Part shown: one piece after another, positions 50,755-58,051 of the stretch
How the letters are laid out: every line of letters begins with the position of its first letter
Numbering within the stretch: position 1 is the first letter of the stretch
Source: Aeromicrobium camelliae
Lineage (GTDB): Bacteria; Actinomycetota; Actinomycetes; Propionibacteriales; Nocardioidaceae
DNA: 64,000 bases
Assembly (NCBI RefSeq): GCF_003850045.1
Contig: NZ_RQJX01000001.1
Location: forward strand, 186,001 to 250,000
Direction: 5' to 3'
Translations under genes and position numbers: made by a program
Notes under the pieces: model-generated
The model's database searches: none
What the model was told of the DNA's origin: nothing
The model's input: only the letters and a program-made list of their open reading frames with translations

Positions 50755-52034
50755 CCGTGACGCCGTTGCTGCTCGCCGTGGTGCTGGCCGTGGTGGCCGG
50801 CGTCCTCGTCAGCATCGATGCGGCCATCTCGTCGTTCTCGCGCGCTCGCGCGGAGGAGTTGGCGGAGTCGGGCAGCGCCGGGGCCAAGCGGCTCGGCACG
50901 ATCCTGGAGGACCCGGCCCCGTACCTCAACACCGTCCTGCTGCTGCGCATCCTCGCCGAGACGGCGAGCATCGTCCTGGTCGCCGCCGTGATCGCCGATC
51001 AGGTCGAGGGCCTGTGGAGCAACGTCCTCATCGCCGTCGCGATCATGACCGTGGTCAGCTTCGTCGCGATCGGCGTCGGGCCGCGCACGGTCGGCAAGCA
51101 GCACGCCGAACGCATCGCGATCGCGTCCGCGTGGCCGGTCATCGTGCTCACCGCGCTGCTCGGCCCGTTGCCGAAGTTCCTCATCCTCGTCGGTAATGCC
51201 CTGACCCCCGGTAAGGGGTTCAGCGAGGGACCGTTCGCGTCCGAAGTCGAGGTCCGCGAACTCGTCGATCTCGCCGCCGCCTCCGCCGTCATCGAGAGCG
51301 ACGAGTCGCGCATGATCCAGTCCGTCTTCGAACTGGGCGACACCATCGTGCGCGAGGTCATGGTGCCGCGCCCTGACCTCGTCTTCATCGAGCAGCACAA
51401 GACCCTGCGCCAGGCCATGAGCCTTGCTCTGCGCAGCGGGTATTCCCGTATCCCCGTGGTGGGGGAGAACCTCGACGACGTCGTGGGCATGGCGTACCTC
51501 AAAGACATCACCAAGCGCGTCTTCGACAACCACGTCGCCGAGACCACTGAGAAGGTCGACTCCATCAGCAGGCCGTGCATGTTCGTCCCCGACACGAAGA
51601 AGGTCGACGACCTGCTGCGGGAGATGCAGGCCGAGCGCACCCACGTGGCGATCGTCGTCGACGAGTACGGCGGGACCGCCGGGATGGTGACGATCGAGGA
51701 CATCCTCGAGGAGATCGTCGGCGAGATCACCGACGAGTACGACACCGAGCCCGACGAGCGGGAGCGGCTCTCCGACGGCTCCTGGCGGGTGAGCGCGCGC
51801 TTCGAGGTCGACGATCTCGAGGACCTGTTCGGCACACCCGTTGAGGACGACGACGTCGACTCGGTCGGCGGTCTCATGGCCAAGCACCTCGGCAAGGTGC
51901 CGATCCCGGGCAGCGTGGTGGAGGTCGACGGTCTGCGTTTCGAGGCTCAGGCGCCAGCCGGTCGGCGCAACCGCATCGGGCGGGTGCTGGTCAGCCGTGC
52001 CGAACCGGTGGACGGCGAAGCGCCGGAGCGCTGA
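50751..52034 (+). CDS. CNNM/CorC-type membrane protein with CBS domains
   Basis: A 427-residue protein: a DUF21/CNNM transmembrane domain (about four helices, residues 1-170), a pair of CBS domains (about 205-330, with MVPRPDLVFI and VVDEYGGTAGMVTIEDILEE) and a C-terminal CorC/HlyC domain. Family knowledge suggests Mg2+ (or Co2+) transport or homeostasis. It is translationally coupled to ybeY. Its last 44 bases overlap the end of the convergent nitrilase-like gene. Confidence 0.93.
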   Translation: MTVTPLLLAVVLAVVAGVLVSIDAAISSFSRARAEELAESGSAGAKRLGTILEDPAPYLNTVLLLRILAETASIVLVAAVIADQVEGLWSNVLIAVAIMTVVSFVAIGVGPRTVGKQHAERIAIASAWPVIVLTALLGPLPKFLILVGNALTPGKGFSEGPFASEVEVRELVDLAAASAVIESDESRMIQSVFELGDTIVREVMVPRPDLVFIEQHKTLRQAMSLALRSGYSRIPVVGENLDDVVGMAYLKDITKRVFDNHVAETTEKVDSISRPCMFVPDTKKVDDLLREMQAERTHVAIVVDEYGGTAGMVTIEDILEEIVGEITDEYDTEPDERERLSDGSWRVSARFEVDDLEDLFGTPVEDDDVDSVGGLMAKHLGKVPIPGSVVEVDGLRFEAQAPAGRRNRIGRVLVSRAEPVDGEAPER

Positions 52035-52731
52035 GGTCGAACAGCACGATCGTCTCGTCCCGACCGTCGGCGGCGGCCAGGAGTGTGCCTCGATCCCACG
52101 CACCGCTGCGGCCCGCGGGGGCCCACCCGCCCGTCGGGGCGGCATGATTGGCGAACGCGACGACGCCGCCGAGCAGCGTCGAGGCGGATGCGGCCTGACG
52201 CGCCTCCAGTTCGTAGCCCTCCGCCGAGACGAGCGAACCGAGCAACCAGGCGTCGGCATCGAGCGTGGCCGCTTCCCTCACCTGCTCCTGCGAGCCCAGG
52301 TCGGCGCACACGCCCACGGCGATCCGGCTGTCGCCGACCGACACCACGAGCGGCGTGGTTCCCGGCGTGAAGACGTCCGTCTCGCGGCCGAAGAGCCGCC
52401 GTTTGGCGTAGACGCGGATGTGCTCGCCGTCCACGACGAGCGCGGCGAGCCGCCGTCGCCCGTCGAGCATGGTCGGCGCACCGACGATCGCGGTCGCGCC
52501 GGTCGCGGCGCACGCCTCCCGCAGCGGCGCGAGCCGCGGGTCGTCGGAGGTGAGGGTGAGGGCGGGGTCGGCCGCCACGCGATCGAGCTCGTAGCCCGTG
52601 AGCGAGAGTTCCGGATAGCCGACCAGGCGGGCGCCGCGCGCCGCTGCCTGCCCGATCCACGCGGCGTGGCGCTCCACGTTGCCCGCGAGGTCGCCGGGGA
52701 CGCTGGCGGACTGGACGAGAGCGACGTGCAC
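51991..52731 (-). CDS. Carbon-nitrogen hydrolase (nitrilase superfamily)
   Basis: A 246-residue nitrilase-fold hydrolase. The catalytic triad is visible: E41 (YPELSLTGYE), K110 (VYAKRRLF) and C142 (GVCADLGSQE). It would hydrolyse an amide or nitrile bond; the substrate is unknown. The GTG at 52731 sits 6 nt after a -10 hexamer. Its 3' end overlaps the CorC gene by 44 nt on the opposite strand, and its promoter faces that of the cytidine deaminase-like gene. Confidence 0.9.
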   Translation of the reverse strand: MHVALVQSASVPGDLAGNVERHAAWIGQAAARGARLVGYPELSLTGYELDRVAADPALTLTSDDPRLAPLREACAATGATAIVGAPTMLDGRRRLAALVVDGEHIRVYAKRRLFGRETDVFTPGTTPLVVSVGDSRIAVGVCADLGSQEQVREAATLDADAWLLGSLVSAEGYELEARQAASASTLLGGVVAFANHAAPTGGWAPAGRSGAWDRGTLLAAADGRDETIVLFDLSAPALRRPPVRHG

Positions 52732-52737
52732 GATGCG

Positions 52738-52743
52738 AGGGTA
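52738..52743 (-). promoter_or_regulatory. -10 hexamer of the nitrilase-like gene, leaderless
   Basis: The minus strand reads TACCCT ending 6 nt before the GTG at 52731. Only 15 bp separate it from the opposing TACCCT at 52759. Confidence 0.65.
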
Positions 52744-52758
52744 GCGGGGGTCGCCCGT

Positions 52759-52764
52759 TACCCT
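52759..52764 (+). promoter_or_regulatory. -10 hexamer of the cytidine deaminase-like gene, leaderless
   Basis: TACCCT ends 7 nt before the ATG at 52772. It forms a dyad with the opposing hexamer at 52738-52743. Confidence 0.65.
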
Positions 52765-52771
52765 TCACCTC

Positions 52772-53104
52772 ATGGACTTGTCGGCTGAAGACGCCAAGCT
52801 CGTCACGCTCGCCCGGGCTACCCGCGCGCGTAACGGGGTCTCGCAGGGTGCGGCCGTGCGCGACCTCGACGGCCGCACCTACGCCGCGTCCACCGTGGCG
52901 ATGGACGCGCTGCAGCTCTCCGCACTCGACCTCGCCGTCGCGATGGCCGTGTCGTCGGGCGCCAAGGGCCTGGAGGCCGCGGCGGTCGTCACCGAGGGCG
53001 ACGTCCCCATCCGCACCGACACCGTCGCGGAGTTCGGCGGGGCCGGCGTCCCGGTGATCGTCGCCGACGCTGCGGGCACCGTCGACACCGTGCTGGACGC
53101 CTGA
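52772..53104 (+). CDS. Degenerate cytidine deaminase-like protein
   Basis: A 110-residue protein with the outline of a cytidine deaminase: an N-terminal helix, GAAVRDLDGRTYAASTV, an alanine-rich helix and a C-terminal VPVIVADAAG strand. The zinc site is missing: where active enzymes have C/H-A-E this one reads MDALQLSALDLA, and no PCxxC follows. There is no Cys or His in the protein at all. It is therefore unlikely to be a deaminase. Its place between CorC and era is kept in other actinomycetes (M. tuberculosis Rv2365c type), which suggests a structural or regulatory role. It overlaps era by 1 nt. Confidence 0.85.
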   Translation: MDLSAEDAKLVTLARATRARNGVSQGAAVRDLDGRTYAASTVAMDALQLSALDLAVAMAVSSGAKGLEAAAVVTEGDVPIRTDTVAEFGGAGVPVIVADAAGTVDTVLDA

Positions 53105-54024
53105 TGAGCGAGGTCTTCCGCTCCGGATTCGTCTGCTTCGTCGGCCGTCCCAACGCCGGCAAATCGACGCTCACCAACGCGCTCGTGGGTGACAAGATCG
53201 CGATCACCTCGTCGCGTCCGCAGACCACACGGCACGCGGTCCGTGGTCTCGTCCACCGTCCCGACGGCCAGCTGGTGCTCGTCGACACTCCGGGGCTTCA
53301 CAAGCCGCGGACGCTGCTGGGCGAGCGGTTGAACGACCTCGTCCGTTCGACCTGGTCCGAGGTCGACATCGTCGGTATGTGCTTCCCGGCCGACCAGCGG
53401 ATCGGCCCGGGCGACCGATTCCTCGTCCGCGAGCTCTCCTCGCTGCGTCGCAAGCCGATGTTCGCCATCGCCACCAAGACCGACCTCGTCTCGCCCGAGC
53501 GGCTCGCCCAGCACCTGCAGGCCATCGTCCAGGCGGGACAGGATGAGGGCATCGAATGGGCCCAGATCGTGCCGGTGTCGGCCGTCGCCGGCGAGCAGGT
53601 CGAGCTTCTCGCCGACCTGCTCCTCGACGCCCTGCCCGAAGGTCCTGCCTTCTACCCGGAGGGGCAGCTCACCGACGAACCGGAAGAGACCCTCGTCGCG
53701 GAGATCGTGCGCGAGGCAGCGCTCGAAGGCGTTCACGACGAACTACCCCACTCGCTCGCCGTCACGGTCGAGGAGATGGTTCCGCGTGAGGACCGGCCCG
53801 CGGACAAGCCGTTGTTGGACGTACGGGTCAACGTCTACGTCGAGCGTGACAGCCAGAAGGGCATCATCATCGGCAAGAAGGGTGCGCGGCTGCGGGAGAT
53901 CGGGGCGACCTCCCGGCAGCAGATCGAGCGTCTGCTCGGAACCCCGGTGTACCTCGACCTGCACGTCAAGGTCGCGAAGGACTGGCAGCGTGACCCCAAG
54001 CAGCTGCGCAAGCTGGGCTTCTAG
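53104..54024 (+). CDS. era: GTPase Era
   Basis: A 306-residue GTPase needed for 30S assembly. G1 is GRPNAGKST, G3 DTPGLHKP and G4 TKTD; the C-terminal KH domain has GIIIGKKGARLREIG and binds the 3' end of 16S rRNA. The start ATG overlaps the preceding stop (TGATG). Its stop codon is read in the other direction as the stop of the convergent acylphosphatase gene. Confidence 0.97.
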   Translation: MSEVFRSGFVCFVGRPNAGKSTLTNALVGDKIAITSSRPQTTRHAVRGLVHRPDGQLVLVDTPGLHKPRTLLGERLNDLVRSTWSEVDIVGMCFPADQRIGPGDRFLVRELSSLRRKPMFAIATKTDLVSPERLAQHLQAIVQAGQDEGIEWAQIVPVSAVAGEQVELLADLLLDALPEGPAFYPEGQLTDEPEETLVAEIVREAALEGVHDELPHSLAVTVEEMVPREDRPADKPLLDVRVNVYVERDSQKGIIIGKKGARLREIGATSRQQIERLLGTPVYLDLHVKVAKDWQRDPKQLRKLGF

Positions 54025-54299
54025 CGCGTCGTGAACTGCTGCGCGCCGGTGGGCTCGTCGTCGTTGACCTCGACCGACTCGACCTGAGCGCGGCTCGGGC
54101 CGGTGTGACACCAGTCGATCAGCTGCTGCACCGCGGCCGACGGCCCTTCGAACACCGCCTCGACGCTGCCGTCGGAACGGTTGCGCACCCAGCCGGCGAC
54201 ACCGGCACGATGCGCCTCCTGTTCGCACGACGCGCGGAAGAACACCCCCTGGACGAGGCCGCGGACGATGACATGGCGAGCGATCACGTCGTCGGTCAT
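54021..54299 (-). CDS. Acylphosphatase
   Basis: A 92-residue acylphosphatase, which hydrolyses carboxyl-phosphate bonds. The catalytic Arg is in GLVQGVFFRASC and the catalytic Asn in GWVRNRSDGSVEAVFEG. The length is normal. ATG 54299 begins MTDDVIARHVIVRG; a weak GGAG is upstream on the minus strand. Confidence 0.94.
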   Translation of the reverse strand: MTDDVIARHVIVRGLVQGVFFRASCEQEAHRAGVAGWVRNRSDGSVEAVFEGPSAAVQQLIDWCHTGPSRAQVESVEVNDDEPTGAQQFTTR

Positions 54300-54354
54300 G
54301 ACTCCATCACACCATCGCGAGGCGCGTGGCGTGCTCCGATGGCACGATGCGGGC

Positions 54355-55371
54355 ATGGATCCCGTCGAAGCCCTGCGCGAGATCGGTTTCTGGCTCGAGC
54401 GTGAGCGGGCCACGTCGTACCGGGTCGAGGCCTTCCGGCGTGCGGCGGCCGTCCTGGCGCCGCTGAGCGCGGAGGAGGTGGCACGCCGGGCCGAGCGCGG
54501 CGAGCTCGCGAGGATGAAGGGGATCGGCCCCAAGTCTCTCGCCGTCGTGGAGGAGGCGCTTGCCGGCGAGGTGCCGGCCTATCTGGCTGACCTCCGTTCC
54601 CGCAACGATGCGCCGCTCGCTGACGGCGGCCGGGACCTGCGGGCGCAGCTGCGCGGCGACCTTCACATGCACTCGGACTGGTCCGACGGAGGCTCGCCGA
54701 TCGAGGAGATGGTGCGGGCGGCGCGGTGGCGTGGCCGTGAGTACGTCGCGCTCACCGACCACTCGCCGCGCCTGACGGTGGCGAACGGGTTGAGCGCCGA
54801 TCGCCTGCGCACCCAACTCGACGTCGTCGACGCCATCAACGAGGAGTCCGATGACCTGGTGCTGCTGAGCGGCATCGAGGTCGACATCCTCGAAGACGGC
54901 CGGCTGGATCAGGACGACGACCTTCTCGATCGGCTCGACGTCGTCGTGGCGAGCGTCCATTCGAAGCTGCGGATGGATCGCGGTCCCATGACACGCCGCA
55001 TGATCCGAGCCGTCGAGCACCCCCGGACCACGGTCCTCGGGCACTGCACGGGTCGACTCGTGGAAGGTAGCCGCGGCAAGCGGCCGGAGTCGCAGTTCGA
55101 CGCGAAGGCGGTGTTCGAGGCGTGTGCCGCGAACGGCGTGGCCGTCGAGATCAACTCACGGCCGGAGCGCCAAGATCCGCCCGAGCGTCTCATCGAGGTC
55201 GCGCTGGAGGCGGGTTGTCTCTTCGCGATCGACACCGATGCTCACGCGCCCGGCCAGCTCGACTTCCTCGACTACGGTGCGGAGCGAGCGGCGGCGGCTG
55301 GGATTCCCGCAGAGCGCATCATCACGGCCTGGCCCCTCGACCGTCTCCGCGCCTGGGCCCGGGGTAGTTGA
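54355..55371 (+). CDS. PHP domain phosphoesterase with PolX-like helix-hairpin-helix N-terminus
   Basis: A 338-residue protein. The first 80 residues (ATSYRVEAFRRAAAVL ... MKGIGPKSLAVVEEAL) are a helix-hairpin-helix region like the start of DNA polymerase X. The rest is a PHP domain with DLHMHSDWSDGG (H104, H106), LTDHSPRL and IDTDAHAPGQLDFL, so the metal ligands are present. PolX itself carries HhH, polymerase and PHP parts; here the polymerase palm is absent. A DNA-end phosphatase or nuclease role is inferred. The ATG lies 6 nt after CACGAT, a weak -10. Confidence 0.85.
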   Translation: MDPVEALREIGFWLERERATSYRVEAFRRAAAVLAPLSAEEVARRAERGELARMKGIGPKSLAVVEEALAGEVPAYLADLRSRNDAPLADGGRDLRAQLRGDLHMHSDWSDGGSPIEEMVRAARWRGREYVALTDHSPRLTVANGLSADRLRTQLDVVDAINEESDDLVLLSGIEVDILEDGRLDQDDDLLDRLDVVVASVHSKLRMDRGPMTRRMIRAVEHPRTTVLGHCTGRLVEGSRGKRPESQFDAKAVFEACAANGVAVEINSRPERQDPPERLIEVALEAGCLFAIDTDAHAPGQLDFLDYGAERAAAAGIPAERIITAWPLDRLRAWARGS

Positions 55372-55452
55372 GGGAGATTCGCAGTCACGCAGTGACGTCG
55401 ATCCTCCCCGCAGGTGACAGATTCCCTACTGAACCTGGTAAACCGTCACGGG

Positions 55453-55905
55453 TCAGGAGGTGAGGACGGCGCCGAGGGTGCCGCCGAGTTCGTAGGCGCG
55501 CTCGAGGTGGTGCTCGGTGACCTCGCCAGTGAACACGAGGGGTTCGGCGGCCAGTCGCCAGCCCAGCCCGGTCGTGATCGACTCCATCGCCCGTTCGGCG
55601 CCGGTCGTGTCGTAACCGCCGTGAATCCAGTAGGAGAACGGGCGCTGCGCGGTCGGCTCACGCACCGCGTCATAGGTGGTGTCGAAGAAGTGCTTGAGCG
55701 CGCCGCTGATGTACCCGAAATTGGCGGTCGTGCCGAGGAGGTAGCCGTCAGCGGCGAGAACGTCGTCGACGGTCGCCTCCAGCGCCGGACGTTCGACGAC
55801 CTCGACGTCCTCGAGGGCGTCGTCGCGCGTCCCGGCCAGCACGGTGTCGGCGAGCCGTGCGACGTTCTCCGTGGGCGAGTGGTGGACGACCAGTAGACGA
55901 GGCAT
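55453..55905 (-). CDS. Flavodoxin-like NAD(P)H-dependent oxidoreductase
   Basis: A 150-residue flavodoxin-fold protein. LVVHHSPTENVARLADTV is the FMN phosphate loop (though HHSPTEN replaces the usual SxTGNT), and GTTANFGYISGALKHFFD is the second FMN-binding block. It probably carries FMN and reduces a small molecule with NAD(P)H; the substrate is not known. ATG 55905 lies 6 nt after a -10 hexamer, so the 15-residue longer reading is rejected. Confidence 0.87.
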   Translation of the reverse strand: MPRLLVVHHSPTENVARLADTVLAGTRDDALEDVEVVERPALEATVDDVLAADGYLLGTTANFGYISGALKHFFDTTYDAVREPTAQRPFSYWIHGGYDTTGAERAMESITTGLGWRLAAEPLVFTGEVTEHHLERAYELGGTLGAVLTS

Positions 55906-55911
55906 GGCCCG

Positions 55912-55917
55912 ACGGTA
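55912..55917 (-). promoter_or_regulatory. -10 hexamer of the flavodoxin gene, leaderless
   Basis: The minus strand reads TACCGT ending 6 nt before the ATG at 55905. Confidence 0.6.
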
Positions 55918-55958
55918 ATCGCACCGCTCGTTCTCGCGCACGCCGACCACGAGGTGCC

Positions 55959-55964
55959 TAGGAT
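55959..55964 (+). promoter_or_regulatory. -10 hexamer of the MoxR operon, leaderless
   Basis: TAGGAT ends 6 nt before the ATG at 55971. It drives the MoxR-DUF58-transglutaminase operon. Confidence 0.7.
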
Positions 55965-55970
55965 CGTTTC

Positions 55971-56897
55971 ATGGATCTCGCCGCGGCAGCCCGCGCCCTC
56001 CACGACAACGTGAGTCGGGTCATCGACGGCAAGCCGGATGCCATCGACACGGCCATCGTCGTGCTGCTGGCCGAAGGTCATCTGCTCATCGAGGACGTCC
56101 CGGGCGTGGGCAAGACCGCCCTGGCCCGCGCGCTCGCTCGTTCCGTGGACGGCAGCGTCAACCGGGTCCAGTTCACCCCCGACCTCCTCCCCTCGGACAT
56201 CACCGGCGTCTCGGTGTTCGACCAGGCCACGGCCCGTTTCGAGTTCCGCCCCGGAGCCGTCTTCGCCCACGTCGTGATCGGCGACGAGATCAACCGCGCC
56301 TCGCCCAAGACGCAGTCGGCCCTGCTGGAGGCGATGAGTGAGCGCCAGGTGTCGGTCGACGGCACGACGTATCAGCTCAGCCGGCCGTTCATGGTCGTCG
56401 CGACGCAGAACCCGCTCGAGATGGAGGGCACGTACGCCCTGCCCGAGGCGCAGCGCGATCGGTTCATGGCCCGCATCTCCATGGGATATCCCGACGCCGC
56501 CGCCGAGTTGGACATGATCCACGGTCACGACCGCACCGAGCCGATCGACGCCCTCGAGCCGGTGGTGTCACTGGAGGACTTCGCCGCCATGATCGCTGAG
56601 GCGCGCGCTGTCCACGTGTCCGACGCGGTCGGCCGCTACGTCGTCGACATCGCCACCGCCACGCGCTCCGACGAGCGCCTCCTGCTCGGCGCCAGCCCGC
56701 GCGCCACCCTCCAGCTGGTCCGTGCGGCCAAGGCCTATGCCGCCGTGCGCGGGCGCGAGTTCGTGGTGCCGGACGACATCGACGCCCTGGCGGTGTCGGT
56801 TCTCGCGCATCGCCTCATCGTCCAGCGCGGCGAGCCAGAGGCCGAGCACATCGTCCGTTCCATCGTCGACCGCACGCCGGTGCCGACAGGTTCGTGA
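55971..56897 (+). CDS. MoxR family AAA+ ATPase
   Basis: A 308-residue AAA+ ATPase of the MoxR group. The P-loop is in EDVPGVGKTALARA (residues 41-54), Walker B in GDEINRASPKTQSALLEAM, with sensor ATQNPLEMEGTY and a lid domain with LLGASPRATL. MoxR proteins act as chaperones that mature or assemble partner proteins, usually encoded beside a DUF58 protein as here. The DUF58 start overlaps its stop (GTGA). Confidence 0.95.
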   Translation: MDLAAAARALHDNVSRVIDGKPDAIDTAIVVLLAEGHLLIEDVPGVGKTALARALARSVDGSVNRVQFTPDLLPSDITGVSVFDQATARFEFRPGAVFAHVVIGDEINRASPKTQSALLEAMSERQVSVDGTTYQLSRPFMVVATQNPLEMEGTYALPEAQRDRFMARISMGYPDAAAELDMIHGHDRTEPIDALEPVVSLEDFAAMIAEARAVHVSDAVGRYVVDIATATRSDERLLLGASPRATLQLVRAAKAYAAVRGREFVVPDDIDALAVSVLAHRLIVQRGEPEAEHIVRSIVDRTPVPTGS

Positions 56898-58051
56898 CCG
56901 TGTCCTGGTCACGCTGGCCGACGCCGACCCGACGTGGGGCCGCCTTCCTCGTCGCGGCGGTCCTCGCGGTCGTGTGCGCGTTCGCGTGGTCGGTGCCGGT
57001 CCTCGTGCAGGTGGCCGGGGTCCTCGTCGGCATCCTCGCGTTGGCGCTGATCGCCGTCGCCTTCGGTCGTCCCGCGTGGAGCGCCGAGCGCGACGTGGAT
57101 CCGCGAGTCGCCGATCCCGGCGAGCCGATCGGGGTCCACGTCCGTCTGAGGCGCGAAGGGCACAGTGCGCTCGACGTCGTCGAGTGGTGGGAGGACGCGT
57201 CGGGCGGTGGTCACAGCGGCGTGCTGCTCGACGAGGGCCGCGGCCGCGCCCCGGGCGCCCGTTACGAAGTCCGGCTCTCGCAGCGCGGCCGCCACCGGAT
57301 CGGTCCGACGAGCGTGCGGGTCAGTGATCCCTTCGGCCTGGCTAGCCGCTGGGTCGAACTGCCGGGGGAGTCCTCTGTCGTCGTGCTTCCGCGGCGCGTG
57401 CCGCTCTCGTCCGACAGTCCGCTCATGCAGGTCCTCGGCGGCCGCGACCATCTCGTGGAGCACCGGGCCAGTGCGCGTGGTCTCGGCGAACCCGACGTCC
57501 TGGCCCGCCCGTACCGCTTCGGCGACCCGGTCAAGCTGCTGCACTGGAAGGCCACCGCCCACCGCGGTTCGCTCATGGTGCGTCAAGAGGAGCAGCAGAC
57601 CCGCCGGCGCGTGGTGCTGGTCGTCGACACGCGCGGCGGCGACGAACGCGACCTCGACTGGCGAGTCGATGCGGCGGCGTCGGTGCTCGAACGGTTGCAC
57701 CGCGACGATGCCGACGTCCAGGTCGTCGTCGACGAAGCGACGGTGGACGTGGCACCCGACGTGGCACCGCAGGAGGCGCTGATCGCGCTCGCCCTCGCCG
57801 CGCCGAGCGCGAGCATCGCCCGATGGGGCGATCTCGGTGCCGATCGACTCGTCTTCGCGGGACGCATCGACGTCGAGACGGCTCGCCATTGGCTCGGCCA
57901 ACCCGATCGCGCCCCGGCCGCCGTCTTCGTCCACGCCTCGAGCGACGCCGACGCTGTGGAGATGCTGCGGCGCGAGGGGTGGGCGTGCGTGCGGTACCGC
58001 GACCGTGACGACGTGGCACAGCTCTGGATCGAAGCCGAGGTGCGGTCATGA
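56894..58051 (+). CDS. DUF58 domain membrane protein
   Basis: A 385-residue protein with two close N-terminal membrane helices (about 17-53), a beta-rich middle and a C-terminal DUF58 domain containing GEPDVLARPYRFGDPVKLL and HWKATAHRG. A vWA-like fold follows (VLVVDTRGGDERDLDWRVD). It is the usual partner of MoxR ATPases, and its function is unknown beyond that. It overlaps both neighbours by 4 nt, so the three proteins are made together. Confidence 0.92.
   Translation: MTVSWSRWPTPTRRGAAFLVAAVLAVVCAFAWSVPVLVQVAGVLVGILALALIAVAFGRPAWSAERDVDPRVADPGEPIGVHVRLRREGHSALDVVEWWEDASGGGHSGVLLDEGRGRAPGARYEVRLSQRGRHRIGPTSVRVSDPFGLASRWVELPGESSVVVLPRRVPLSSDSPLMQVLGGRDHLVEHRASARGLGEPDVLARPYRFGDPVKLLHWKATAHRGSLMVRQEEQQTRRRVVLVVDTRGGDERDLDWRVDAAASVLERLHRDDADVQVVVDEATVDVAPDVAPQEALIALALAAPSASIARWGDLGADRLVFAGRIDVETARHWLGQPDRAPAAVFVHASSDADAVEMLRREGWACVRYRDRDDVAQLWIEAEVRS

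Noticed and set aside
55371..55427. Imperfect inverted repeat between the PHP gene and the flavodoxin gene.
   Set aside because: Only two 5-bp blocks pair around a large internal loop, and the GTGRT(G)YAG core is absent, so it is not counted as a fourth hairpin or as a terminator.
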